Below are positions 14,711-22,937 of a stretch of 29,576 nucleotides of DNA, piece after piece. How positions within the stretch are numbered: position 1 is the first letter of the stretch; every line of letters starts with the position of its first letter. The stretch spans positions 1 through 29,576 of the forward strand of contig JAHYYS010000027.1 of the NCBI GenBank assembly GCA_019424865.1, given 5' to 3'. The notes under the pieces were generated by a model. That model made no database searches. It was not told the origin of the DNA and was given only the letters and a program-made list of their open reading frames with translations. Source of the stretch: a bacterium (lineage in GTDB: Bacteria > Bacillota > Clostridia > Oscillospirales > Oscillospiraceae). A program made the position numbers and the translations under genes.

Positions 14711-15633
14711 AGGAAAGCAATTTTATCTCTGCCGTTGTCTATGTCCATAATAACCAGGACACGGTGGGGGCGTTTCTGGCCTGCCTGCACGACCTGCTTC
14801 AGGAGCATTTTCAAAAGTTTGAGCTCATCTGCGTCAACGACGCCAGCACCGACGGCAGCGTAGAGGCCATCCGCACCTTTGCCGCCCGGGCGGAGGGCGC
14901 CATGGTGTCCATTTTGAACATGAGCTACTATCAGGGGCTGGAGGCCTCCATGAATGCGGGGGTGGATTTGTCCATCGGCGACTTTGTCTTTGAGTTTGAC
15001 AGCGCCGCCATGGACTATCCCCCCGAGCTGATTTGGGAGGTATACCGCACCGCTCTGACCGGCTTTGACATTGTCAGCGCCTCCGCCGCCGGGGGCAGCC
15101 GGCTGACCTCCCGGCTGTTTTACTGGGTATTCAACCGCTTTGCCCATACCCAGTACCAGCTGGAGACCGAGTCCTTCCGGCTCCTCTCCCGCCGGGCCAT
15201 CAACCGGGTCCACGCCATGAGCCGCACCATCCCCTACCGCAAGGCGCTCTATGCCAGCTGCGGGCTGAAGCTGCAGCGGGTGACCTATCAGCCCCTCCCC
15301 GGTGTGCGCCGGGGCGTCTCCGCCGCCCGGGAGCGGCCCCGCCTGGCCACGGACGCGCTGATTCTGTTCACCGAGGTGGCCTCCCGCTTGTCCCTGCTGC
15401 TGTCTCTGGTGATGATGGCAGCCACGGTGGCGGCCACCATCTATACGGTGGTCATCTATCTGTCGGGCAGCCCGGTGGCCGGCTGGACCACCACTATGCT
15501 GTTTTTGGGCTTTGGCTTCTTTGGGATGTTCGCCATTTTGACCCTGATTTTGAAATACCTGTCCATTCTGGTGGATTTGACCTTTAAGCGGCAGAAATAC
15601 GTCTTTGAGTCCATTGAGAAAATTTCCAAATAG
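14707..15633 (+). CDS. GT2 family glycosyltransferase with C-terminal membrane anchor
   Basis: A 308-residue protein. Residues 5-220 form a GT-A domain: FISAVVYVHNN start, FELICVNDASTDGS (Asp45, Asp49) for nucleotide-sugar binding, and FEFDSA (Asp98) at the DxD position. Two long hydrophobic segments follow at about 222-250 and 257-288, as in bacterial dolichol-phosphate-mannose-synthase-like and ArnC-like enzymes that load a sugar on polyprenyl phosphate at the inner face of the membrane. It is coupled to the FAD enzyme by a four-base overlap and followed by the ArnE/F-like pair, which supports a role in making a lipid-linked sugar. Confidence 0.8.
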   Translation: MKESNFISAVVYVHNNQDTVGAFLACLHDLLQEHFQKFELICVNDASTDGSVEAIRTFAARAEGAMVSILNMSYYQGLEASMNAGVDLSIGDFVFEFDSAAMDYPPELIWEVYRTALTGFDIVSASAAGGSRLTSRLFYWVFNRFAHTQYQLETESFRLLSRRAINRVHAMSRTIPYRKALYASCGLKLQRVTYQPLPGVRRGVSAARERPRLATDALILFTEVASRLSLLLSLVMMAATVAATIYTVVIYLSGSPVAGWTTTMLFLGFGFFGMFAILTLILKYLSILVDLTFKRQKYVFESIEKISK

Positions 15634-15652
15634 CGAGGTATGAGACACTGGC

Positions 15653-16009
15653 ATGATCGCTTCATTTAAGAAAAACAAAAAGGGCATTCTGCTGATGCTG
15701 TGCGCCTCCCTGTGCGTATGCACCGGGCAGCTGTTCTGGAAGCTGTCCGATGCCCACGGCCTGCTCTTCCTGCTGCTGGGCTTTGGTCTTTACGGCCTGG
15801 GGGCCCTCATCACCCTCACCGCCTATCGCTACGGCAGCCTTTCCGTCCTTCAGCCGGTGCTCAGCATGAACTATGTGCTCACTGTTGTGCTGGCCGTGGC
15901 GGTGCTGAAGGAGGAAATCACGCTGCTCCGGGTGGCGGGTATTTTGTGCGTGATGGCGGGGGTTCTGCTCATCTGCGGCGGAGACAGCGGGGAGGCGCAG
16001 GACAAATGA
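15653..16009 (+). CDS. Small EamA/SMR-like membrane protein, subunit 1 of a probable flippase pair
   Basis: A 118-residue protein with four membrane segments (about 11-29, 33-57, 66-88 and 93-112), of the half-EamA or small-multidrug-resistance type. The segment LQPVLSMNYVLTVVLAVAVLKEEIT is typical of the fold. Proteins of this size encoded in pairs include ArnE/ArnF, which flip undecaprenyl-phosphate-aminoarabinose. The start ATG 15653 has GCGAGG upstream but with long spacing; another ATG at 15641 hits a stop quickly. The stop overlaps the next start (ATGA), so the two subunits are probably made in equal amounts and form a heterodimer. Confidence 0.72.
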   Translation: MIASFKKNKKGILLMLCASLCVCTGQLFWKLSDAHGLLFLLLGFGLYGLGALITLTAYRYGSLSVLQPVLSMNYVLTVVLAVAVLKEEITLLRVAGILCVMAGVLLICGGDSGEAQDK

Positions 16010-16329
16010 ATCTGCTTCTGGTCCTGGCCATGACCCTTCTGGGCTCGGTGGCCGCTCTGTTTTTAAAGCGCGCCTCGGGGGCCGGCGGGCTGCTGTCCGT
16101 GTTCCGCACCGGCTCGCTCTATGTGGGGGCCCTGCTCTATCTCCTTTCGGCGGTGCTCAACATCCTGCTGCTGCGGCGGCTGGACTACTCGGTGGTGCTG
16201 CCCCTGACCTCCCTGACCTATGTGTGGACCATGATTCTCTCCGCCCGGCTGCTGGGGGAGCGCATCACCGGCAGAAAAATCGCCGGCATGGCGGCCATCC
16301 TGGTGGGCGCGGTGCTGATTGCAATGTGA
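16006..16329 (+). CDS. Small EamA/SMR-like membrane protein, subunit 2 of a probable flippase pair
   Basis: A 107-residue protein with four membrane segments and the same fold as the gene before it (SVVLPLTSLTYVWTMILSARLLGERIT). ATG 16006 overlaps the previous stop. Unlike subunit 1 it has no basic N-terminal leader or hydrophilic tail, so the two are probably not interchangeable. The pair is best read as an ArnE/ArnF-like lipid-linked sugar flippase working between the GT2 and GT-C enzymes of this cluster. An alternative is a paired SMR-type efflux pump, but the neighbours argue against that. Confidence 0.72.
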   Translation: MNLLLVLAMTLLGSVAALFLKRASGAGGLLSVFRTGSLYVGALLYLLSAVLNILLLRRLDYSVVLPLTSLTYVWTMILSARLLGERITGRKIAGMAAILVGAVLIAM

Positions 16330-16342
16330 CGAGGTGACAACG

Positions 16343-17272
16343 ATGGAATATTTAGTGGGATATACCGGCTTTGTGGGCTCCAATCTGGCGGCCAGCCACA
16401 CCTTTGACGGGCAGTTTAACTCCCGCAATATCCAGCAGGCCTTCGGCGGCCGGCCCGATCTGCTGGTATACGCGGGCGTTCGGGCCGAAATGTTCCTGGC
16501 CAACCACGACCCGGAGGCCGACCTGGCCAATCTGCGCCAGGCCGCGGACAACATCGCCCGCATCGCCCCCCGCCAGCTGGTGCTGATCTCCTCCATCAGC
16601 GTGTACGATGAACCCAATGGGGCCGACGAGGACACCCCCATCCACCCCGAGCGCCTGACGGCCTATGGGGCCAACCGCCGCTGGCTGGAGCAGTGGGTGG
16701 AGGAGCAGGTGCCCGGCCATCTCATCGTCCGTCTGCCTGCCCTGTACGGCCGGAATCTGAAGAAAAATTTTCTTTATGACTACCTCCACTTTCTCCCCCC
16801 CATGCTCACCCAGGCCAAGCGGGAGGAGCTGGGCGGGCAGGAGCCCCTGATCCTGGACTGCTATCAGCCCCTGGGAAACGGATTTTACAAGTGCCGGGAG
16901 CTGGAGGGGCCGGATCGTGAGGCGCTGAAGGCGGCCTTCCGCCGGGTTGGCTTCTCCGCCCTGAACTTTACCGACAGCCGCTCCCGCTATCAGTTTTATC
17001 ATCTGGCCAAGCTGTGGGGCCACATCTGCCGGGGGCTGGAGCTGGGGCTGGACAAGCTGAATCTGGCCACCCAGCCCGTGTCCGCGGGGGAGGTCTATCA
17101 CGCCCTTTGCGGCGGGGAATTTGTCAACCACCTGGACAAGCCCCCCTTTGACTATGACTTCCGTACCAAGCATGCCGCCGCCTTCGGCGGACAGCAGGGC
17201 TATCTGGAGGACCGGGAGCAGGTACTTGCCGGCATCCGGGCCTTTGTGGCCCGGGAGGAGGGACAGGCATGA
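16343..17272 (+). CDS. NAD(P)-dependent epimerase/dehydratase-like protein (extended SDR)
   Basis: A 309-residue protein with a glycine-rich NAD site at the very start (VGYTGFVGSN, residues 5-14), the VLISSISVYDE strand near 80-90 that supplies the catalytic Ser, and a Tyr108-Gly-Ala-Asn-Arg112 segment where SDRs usually have YxxxK. The Lys is replaced by Arg, so activity may be altered or lost. Extended SDRs act on nucleotide sugars. ATG 16343 was chosen with GACGAGGTGAC before it, although a TTG at 16319 would be in frame. The stop overlaps the next gene by four bases. Confidence 0.75.
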   Translation: MEYLVGYTGFVGSNLAASHTFDGQFNSRNIQQAFGGRPDLLVYAGVRAEMFLANHDPEADLANLRQAADNIARIAPRQLVLISSISVYDEPNGADEDTPIHPERLTAYGANRRWLEQWVEEQVPGHLIVRLPALYGRNLKKNFLYDYLHFLPPMLTQAKREELGGQEPLILDCYQPLGNGFYKCRELEGPDREALKAAFRRVGFSALNFTDSRSRYQFYHLAKLWGHICRGLELGLDKLNLATQPVSAGEVYHALCGGEFVNHLDKPPFDYDFRTKHAAAFGGQQGYLEDREQVLAGIRAFVAREEGQA

Positions 17273-19263
17273 CCTTGGAATCTCCTCGCGTTCGCCGGAT
17301 CAGATGGGCGGTGTGGGTGGTCATCCTGCTGGCCATTGGCGCGGCGGCGGGCGCACAGCGCATCTGGCTGTCCGACTTTGTAGCCATTAACGGGGACTTT
17401 CAGACCTATAACGTACTGCGCCGCTTTCTGGACGGCCAGGTGCCTTACCGCGACTTTTCCAACTATCTGGGCATGGGGGTTTTGTGGGTCAACTTCCCTT
17501 TCCTGCTGCTGCACAACACCTTCACCGCCAGCTTGTTTATCACCAACGCGGTCACCGCCGTGGCCTGCAGCGTCACCGTCTGGCTGCTGCTTTGGCTGAC
17601 CACCCGCCGCCAGACCCTGTCCATGGCCATCGGGGCGCTGACCCCGCTGCTGTACCAGTGGGAGGTCACCCGGAATATTTTTATTCTCTTTGTTCCGGGC
17701 GCCTCCATGCGCATGGTGCGGGCCTTCCTGCCGGTGCTGCTGGCCGGGCTTTTGCTTTTTGCTTCCCACCGCAGCGGCTGGGACGGTCTGGACTGGTTCC
17801 ACAGCCGCCGGTCCATGTGCCTTTGCGGCGGCGTGCTGGGCGCGGCGGCGGTGTGGGCCAATGACTTTGGCTACTCCGCCATCGGCGCGGGGATCTGCAT
17901 CCTGTTCGTCCTCACCGTGTTCCGCAACCCCGGCCGCAGACCTTTGCAGAAGCTGGCAGACTACCTGTCCTTCCTGGGCTGCGCCGCTGCCGCCTTTCTG
18001 GTCATGGTGACGGTCGTCACGGCGAGCTCCCCCCAGAGCTTTTTCTCCCAGTCCGCCGGGGTGGCCAGCTGGCAGTTCTGGTACTACAACATGAACAAGT
18101 TCAAATTCTTCACCCTGGAGGAGCTGCTTCTGGGCAACCCCCAGATCTTCCGGCAGTTTGTGGCGGCAGCCGTGATCCTTCTGGTCTTTGTGGTCCTGTT
18201 TCTTCTGAACCGGCTCACCCTGCGGGGGGTGGCGGTGCTGTTTATCCAGCTTACCGGCTTTTTCGCCCAGCTGCTCTACGGCTATGGCTCGGGGCACTTC
18301 CTGTCCGGCTTCCTGCACATGACCAACGTGCTCATTGCCGCCGGCGCCCTGCTGCGTCTGCTTCTGCTGGCACTGGAGCGTCTCCCGCTCCCGCCGGACC
18401 GTCTGCCCCGGTGGCTCCCCGCCGCGGCCTCTGGGGCGGTTCTGCTGCCCCTGTGCGCTCTCAGTGTCCATGCGGCCTGGGAGGAGGCGGCGCCCCTGTA
18501 CGGTCCCCGGGAGGGCACCTACGTGGCCCAGCTGGACGGCTGGTTCACCAACGGGGAGCAGCTGCTGGAGACCGCCCAGATTCTGGATGCCCCCTTCTTC
18601 TCTACTTACGCCTCCGCCCTGGAGACCATCCAGGGGGTCTTTCAGCCCTCCGGCACCGACTACATCATCCACGCCCTGGGGGATCGACAGCGGCAGGACT
18701 ATCTGGACACCTTCCGCACCGGGGACTACCCCTATGCCGTCACCATCCGCAAGGAGTACAACCTGTGGGAGTGGTGGATCCAGCGAGCCAACTGGGACTT
18801 TTACCGGGAGCTGTTCTCCGGCTATGTCCCCGTCCATACCAGCGATTATGCCCTGATCTGGCAGCGGCAGGAGGACAGCGGCGCCGTGCTGGACAGCCAG
18901 GACGTGACCGTGGAGACCCGCCGGGTGAGCGAGGACGCCATTGAAATTCAGATTACGGCGGGGGAATCTCTGGCCGGCATGGAGCTGGTGGCCGATTTGG
19001 CCCTGTCCTATGAGACGGGGCATACCGACCCCTCCCTGCACTACGCCGCCATGATCCAGGACGGCACGCTGCCGGGCTATGACGGGGTATACTACCTGCG
19101 GGAGGGGGAGCAGTCCACCCACATCCCGGTTATCATCAAGGACGGCGTGGGGCAGGTCACCGTGGTCGCCCGTCCGGAGGAGCGCAGCCGACTGGTTTCT
19201 GTCTCCGCCGGGGTGGAGCGCCTGTTTGACCAGAGTGTTCTGCAAAACGCCTTTTTCGGATAA
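17269..19263 (+). CDS. Large polytopic membrane protein, probable GT-C-like glycosyltransferase
   Basis: A 664-residue protein. The first membrane segment (about 11-30) is followed by an outer loop INGDFQTYNVLRRFLDGQVPYRDFSNYLG with Asp43, the kind of acidic first loop seen in GT-C transferases. Around ten more membrane segments run to about residue 415. The last 250 residues are soluble, probably outside the cell, with a Trp-rich LWEWWIQRANWDFYREL segment near 502 and beta-rich sequence after 545. It is not closely similar to the other GT-C-like protein of the cluster, so the two probably act on different donors or acceptors. ATG 17269 overlaps the previous stop. Function is inferred from topology and context. 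Confidence 0.62.
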   Translation: MTLESPRVRRIRWAVWVVILLAIGAAAGAQRIWLSDFVAINGDFQTYNVLRRFLDGQVPYRDFSNYLGMGVLWVNFPFLLLHNTFTASLFITNAVTAVACSVTVWLLLWLTTRRQTLSMAIGALTPLLYQWEVTRNIFILFVPGASMRMVRAFLPVLLAGLLLFASHRSGWDGLDWFHSRRSMCLCGGVLGAAAVWANDFGYSAIGAGICILFVLTVFRNPGRRPLQKLADYLSFLGCAAAAFLVMVTVVTASSPQSFFSQSAGVASWQFWYYNMNKFKFFTLEELLLGNPQIFRQFVAAAVILLVFVVLFLLNRLTLRGVAVLFIQLTGFFAQLLYGYGSGHFLSGFLHMTNVLIAAGALLRLLLLALERLPLPPDRLPRWLPAAASGAVLLPLCALSVHAAWEEAAPLYGPREGTYVAQLDGWFTNGEQLLETAQILDAPFFSTYASALETIQGVFQPSGTDYIIHALGDRQRQDYLDTFRTGDYPYAVTIRKEYNLWEWWIQRANWDFYRELFSGYVPVHTSDYALIWQRQEDSGAVLDSQDVTVETRRVSEDAIEIQITAGESLAGMELVADLALSYETGHTDPSLHYAAMIQDGTLPGYDGVYYLREGEQSTHIPVIIKDGVGQVTVVARPEERSRLVSVSAGVERLFDQSVLQNAFFG

Positions 19264-19277
19264 AGGAGAGAAAAATC

Positions 19278-20066
19278 ATGAAGCTGTCTGTCTCCAATAT
19301 CGCCTGGGGGCCGGAATCGGACGCGGCCATGTACCCGGTTCTGGCGGAAAAGGGGTATCAGGGCCTGGAGGCCGCCCCCACCCGCCTGTTCCCCCAGCGC
19401 CCCTATGACCACCTGGAACAGGCCGCCGCCTTTCGGGCGCGGCTGCAGGCGGATTATGGCCTGTGCATCCCCTCTATCCAGTCCATCTGGTATGGCCGCA
19501 CCGAGGAGCTGTTCTCCGGAGCGGAGGCCCGCGCCGCCCTGCTGGACTACACCCAGGCGGCCATCCGCTTTGCCGCCGCCCTGGGCTGCGGCAATCTGGT
19601 GTTCGGCTCCCCCAAAAACCGGGCCAGAAACGGCCGGGGCAGCCCGGACGATATTCTGCCCTTTTTCCGCGCTGTGGGGGACTGCGCTGCCCAGCGGGGC
19701 ACGGCCGTCTCCATGGAGGCCAATCCCCCCATCTATCACACCGACTTTATCAACACCACCGCCCAGGCCTTCCAGCTGGCGGAGACCGTGGCCAGCCCGG
19801 GCTTTCTGGTCAATCTGGATGTGGGCACTATGGTGTCCAACGGCGAGGATGTGGACAGCCTGGCCGGGCGGACCCCGCTGATCCGCCATGTGCACATCAG
19901 CGAGCCCCAGCTGGCTCCCATCCGGCAGCGCTCCCTCCACCAGGAGCTGGCCTGCCTGCTGCGTGAGGAGGGCTATCCGGGCTTTGTCTCCATTGAGATG
20001 GCCAACTGCGGCGAGCTGGGCCCGGTGCTGGAGGCCATGGACTATGTAAAGGAGCTGTTTGCGTGA
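19278..20066 (+). CDS. Sugar phosphate isomerase/epimerase (AP endonuclease 2-type TIM barrel)
   Basis: A 262-residue TIM-barrel protein of the xylose-isomerase-like/IolE-IolI group. Metal-binding residues appear in order: Glu147 (SMEANP), Asp181 (LVNLDVGTM), His204/His206 (HVHISEP) and Glu240 (SIEMAN). These enzymes isomerise or epimerise sugars through a bound divalent metal. AAAGGAGAG lies 8 bases before the ATG. Its stop overlaps the next start (GTGA), so it is made together with the second GT2. In this cluster it probably shapes the sugar that the pathway uses; the substrate is not known. Confidence 0.82.
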   Translation: MKLSVSNIAWGPESDAAMYPVLAEKGYQGLEAAPTRLFPQRPYDHLEQAAAFRARLQADYGLCIPSIQSIWYGRTEELFSGAEARAALLDYTQAAIRFAAALGCGNLVFGSPKNRARNGRGSPDDILPFFRAVGDCAAQRGTAVSMEANPPIYHTDFINTTAQAFQLAETVASPGFLVNLDVGTMVSNGEDVDSLAGRTPLIRHVHISEPQLAPIRQRSLHQELACLLREEGYPGFVSIEMANCGELGPVLEAMDYVKELFA

Positions 20067-20878
20067 AGGAGATCTCCGGCGTCGCCGGCGTGCCCCGCTT
20101 CGAGCTGGAGGAGTACGCCGGCAAGAGCAGTAAATACTGCCTGCTCATTCCCATTATCAACGAGGGGGAGCGCATCCGCCGGGAGCTGGAGCGGGCCCAG
20201 CGGGCGGGCATTCACCAGCTGGTGGACATCGCCATCTGCGACGGCGGCTCCACCGACGGCTGCACCGACAGCCAGAGGCTCCGGGCGCTGGGGGTCAACG
20301 CCCTGCTGGTCAAGCGGGATGCCGGAAAGCAGGGGGCCCAGCTGCGCATGGGCATCCACTGGGCTCTGGAGCGGGGCTACGACGGGATTTTGACCATCGA
20401 CGGCAACGACAAGGACTCCATCGAGGATGTCCCCCGCTTTCTGCAAAAGCTGGAGGAGGGCTATGACCTAGTGCAGGGCTCCCGCTTTATCCGGGGTGGA
20501 CACGCGGTGAACACCCCGAAGGTGCGGTATCTGGCCGTGCGGCTGGTTCACGCCCCGGTGATCTCCCTGACCGCCCGGCAGTGGTTCACCGACACCACCA
20601 ACGCCTATCGGGCTTACTCCCGGCGGTATCTGACCCACCCCCAGGTCCAGCCGCTGCGGGACATTTTTCAAACCTATGAGCTGCTGGCCTACCTCTCCGT
20701 CCGGGCCACCCAGCTGGGCCTGAAGGCCTGTGAGGTGCCGGTCACCCGGGCCTACCCCAAAAATCAGCCCGCCCCCACCAAGATCAAGGGAATGCGGGGC
20801 AACCAGGAGCTGATGACCATTCTGCTGCGCAACCTGCGCGGAGCATATAACCCAAAGCAGGTCCCCGGCGCCGTATGA
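20063..20878 (+). CDS. GT2 family glycosyltransferase (DPM1-like, soluble)
   Basis: A 271-residue protein with a GT-A fold: CLLIPIINEGERI start near residue 31, AICDGGSTDG (Asp60, Asp65), and ILTIDGNDKDS (Asp113) at the metal-binding site, followed by a QGSRFIRGG segment as in dolichol-phosphate-mannose synthases. There is no C-terminal membrane anchor, unlike the other GT2. The N-terminal 25 residues are extra. GTG 20063 is the start, overlapping the stop of the isomerase. It closes the cluster and is followed by a terminator. Confidence 0.8.
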   Translation: MKEISGVAGVPRFELEEYAGKSSKYCLLIPIINEGERIRRELERAQRAGIHQLVDIAICDGGSTDGCTDSQRLRALGVNALLVKRDAGKQGAQLRMGIHWALERGYDGILTIDGNDKDSIEDVPRFLQKLEEGYDLVQGSRFIRGGHAVNTPKVRYLAVRLVHAPVISLTARQWFTDTTNAYRAYSRRYLTHPQVQPLRDIFQTYELLAYLSVRATQLGLKACEVPVTRAYPKNQPAPTKIKGMRGNQELMTILLRNLRGAYNPKQVPGAV

Positions 20879-20925
20879 AGCGCGGGCGTCTCTGTCCCAT
20901 CGGGCAGGGCGCCCGCTTCCTTTTT
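20879..20925 (+). terminator. Terminator of the glycan cluster
   Basis: AAGCGcGGGCG (20879-20889, one bulge) pairs with CGCCCGCTT (20910-20918), followed by CCTTTTT. It lies directly at the end of the last GT2 gene. Confidence 0.75.
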
Positions 20926-20966
20926 ACCATAGGGAAAAGGCATTGCGCAGCATCCAAAAAAGGCAT

Positions 20967-20995
20967 TTTACATTCCCTTCTCCCTCCGATACAAT
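20967..20995 (+). promoter_or_regulatory. Promoter of the aldo/keto reductase gene
   Basis: TTTACA (20967-20972), a 17-base spacer and TACAAT (20990-20995), giving a leader of about 85 bases. Confidence 0.7.
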
Positions 20996-21026
20996 AAAGA
21001 CATGCAGAGCAATCCGGGCGCGGCGG

Positions 21027-21061
21027 CAAGGCTCCCTTCTCCAGGGGGCTTTGCCGCTCTT
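21027..21061 (+). promoter_or_regulatory. Leader hairpin of the aldo/keto reductase gene
   Basis: GCGGCAAGGCTCCC pairs with GGGGGCTTTGCCGC (14 bp with two G-U pairs, 7-base loop) in the 5' leader, about 27 bases before ATG. There is no T run, so it would act on translation or mRNA stability if it has a role. Confidence 0.4.
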
Positions 21062-21087
21062 CGCCCCAGGAAAACGGAGGATTTTTT

Positions 21088-22182
21088 ATGGAATACCGCA
21101 AGCTTCCCCACGGGGAGGAACAAATCAGCGTTCTGGGACTGGGCACCAGCTCCATCGGCATGGCCGGAGAGAAGGAAATCGCGGCCACCGTGGAGCTGGC
21201 GCTGGAGCGCGGCGTCAACTTCTTTGACATGGCCTCGGCGGATGCGGCCCCCTTCCCGGCCTATGGCAAGGCCATGGCCGGCGTCCGGGACAAGGTCTAT
21301 TTTCAAATCCACTTCGGCGCCAACTACCGGGGCGGAAAATATGGCTGGACCACCCATCTGGACACCATCAAGCGCTCCATTGACTGGCAGCTGAAGGCGC
21401 TTCAAACCGACTATATCGACTTCGGCTTTCTCCACTGCCTGGACGAGGAGTCCGATCTGAAGGCAGTGCTGGACGGGGGCGTCCTGGACTATATTCAGCA
21501 GCTTCAAAGGGAGGGAACCGTGCGGCACATCGGTCTGAGCTCCCACACCCCCCGGGTGGTGAACCAGGTGCTGGACCTGGGCGTGCTGGACCTGCTGATG
21601 TTCAGCATCAACCCCGGCTATGACTACCACCACGGGGACTATGCCATCGGCGGCGCGGCGGAGCGCATGGCGCTCTACCGCCGGTGCCAGGCCCAGGGGG
21701 TTGGCATCTCGGTGATGAAGGCCTTCAGCGGCGGACAGCTGCTGGACGCCCGCACCTCCCCCTTCGGGCAGGCGCTCACCGAATACCAGTGCATTCAGTA
21801 CGCCCTGGATAAGCCCGGCGTTCTCACTGTGCTGCCCGGGGTGCGCGGCCGCGGCGACCTGGAGCGGATACTGGGGTTCCTGGACGCCCCTCCGGAGGAG
21901 CGGGACTACTCCATCCTGGGCACCTTCGCTCCCCGGGACGCCTCCGGCGTATGCGTCTACTGCAACCACTGCCAGCCCTGTCCGGCGGGGCTGGATGTGG
22001 GACTGATAAACAAGTACTACGATCTGGCCCGGGCGGGGGACAAGCTGGCCGGGAACCACTATGAAAAGCTGGAAAAGAAGGCGGGGGACTGTGTCCAGTG
22101 CGGACACTGTGACCGCCGCTGCCCCTTCCACGTGGTGCAGACCAAACGGATGGAGGAGATTCGGGCCTATTTCGGCCAGTGA
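21088..22182 (+). CDS. Aldo/keto reductase with C-terminal 4Fe-4S ferredoxin domain
   Basis: A 364-residue protein. Residues 1-270 form the AKR barrel: VLGLGTSSIGM start, Asp47 and Tyr59 of the catalytic tetrad, and His116 (FLHCLDE). The position of the usual catalytic Lys is His75 (FQIHFG), so normal hydride transfer from NADPH may be changed. The tail carries two cysteine sets: Cys289-292-295-298 followed by Pro, and Cys335-338-341-345 followed by Pro, as in ferredoxins. This fused family is common in anaerobes; its substrates are mostly unknown. GGAGG is 7 bases before the ATG. It has its own promoter and terminator and so is separate from the glycan cluster. Confidence 0.88.
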   Translation: MEYRKLPHGEEQISVLGLGTSSIGMAGEKEIAATVELALERGVNFFDMASADAAPFPAYGKAMAGVRDKVYFQIHFGANYRGGKYGWTTHLDTIKRSIDWQLKALQTDYIDFGFLHCLDEESDLKAVLDGGVLDYIQQLQREGTVRHIGLSSHTPRVVNQVLDLGVLDLLMFSINPGYDYHHGDYAIGGAAERMALYRRCQAQGVGISVMKAFSGGQLLDARTSPFGQALTEYQCIQYALDKPGVLTVLPGVRGRGDLERILGFLDAPPEERDYSILGTFAPRDASGVCVYCNHCQPCPAGLDVGLINKYYDLARAGDKLAGNHYEKLEKKAGDCVQCGHCDRRCPFHVVQTKRMEEIRAYFGQ

Positions 22183-22225
22183 CCTCTATAGGCAGCTCCG
22201 CCGGCAGGTTCAGCAGAGGGCAGCC

Positions 22226-22268
22226 AAAAGCGGCGTATCACCGTTTAAAGGTGATACGCCGCTTTTTT
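22226..22268 (+). terminator. Terminator after the aldo/keto reductase gene
   Basis: AAAAGCGGCGTATCACC pairs with GGTGATACGCCGCTTTT round a 7-base loop, with a run of six T. It may also serve the converging minus-strand unit. Confidence 0.88.
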
Positions 22269-22331
22269 CAGCAGGACCGCACAGCTGGCCGCTTGTTTTC
22301 CACAGCGGGCAGGTCGGAGCCAAATGCACGC

Positions 22332-22937
22332 TTACGGGGAGAACAGCTTCGCCAAGGCGGAGACGACCTCTTTTATCTCCGTGTTGGTGGTATTGATGCA
22401 CAGATCATAGTGGATGCGGTCGCCCCACTTCTGGCCCGTATAGAAGCCATAGTATTTGGCCCGCCCCTGGTCCACCTCCTGGATGTGGCGCTTGAGTTCC
22501 TTATCGGTCATCGTCTCGCCCTCCCGGCCCTTCCGGCGGCACCGGGCTATTTTGCTGGCCATCTCCGCGTAAACGAAGATGCGGAACGGCTGCCTGTCCC
22601 GCAGAATGTAGTCCCCGCAGCGGCCCACGATTACACAGTTTCGCTTCTCTGACAGCTCGGAAAGCAGTCTGCACTGCTCCTGAAACAGGCGCTGGCCCTG
22701 GACCACCGAGGGATTGACGGCGGGATAGAGGGTGCGCCCCACATGGATTGGGAAGGACAAGACCGGCCTTTGTTCCACAATGCTTCGCACATACTGCTCG
22801 GACAGCTCTGTGCGGTTGGCAATCTCCGTCACAATTTCCTGATCGTAGTAGGCGCAGCCCAGCGTCTCCGCCAGGCGGCGGCCCAGCTCCCGGCCGCCGC
22901 TTCCAAACTCGCGTCCAATGGTGATAATCTGTTCCAT
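22332..22937 (-). CDS. Cytidylate kinase-like family protein
   Basis: A 201-residue P-loop protein: MEQIITIGREFGSGGRELG (P-loop at residues 8-16), CVIVGRCGDYILRD and FRIFVYAE segments, then a basic GRAKYYGFYTGQKWGD stretch. This is the cytidylate-kinase-2-like family, common in gut Firmicutes; most members have not been tested and may phosphorylate other small molecules. ATG 22937 shares one base with the TGA of the MATE gene (TGATG), so the two are translated together. A longer open frame reaching further upstream lies within the MATE gene and was not used. Confidence 0.85.
   Translation of the reverse strand: MEQIITIGREFGSGGRELGRRLAETLGCAYYDQEIVTEIANRTELSEQYVRSIVEQRPVLSFPIHVGRTLYPAVNPSVVQGQRLFQEQCRLLSELSEKRNCVIVGRCGDYILRDRQPFRIFVYAEMASKIARCRRKGREGETMTDKELKRHIQEVDQGRAKYYGFYTGQKWGDRIHYDLCINTTNTEIKEVVSALAKLFSP

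Noticed and set aside
17200..19245. 681-residue minus-strand frame opposite the second GT-C-like gene
   Set aside because: Gln/Gly/His-rich translation with no domain, typical of the reverse strand of a membrane protein gene.
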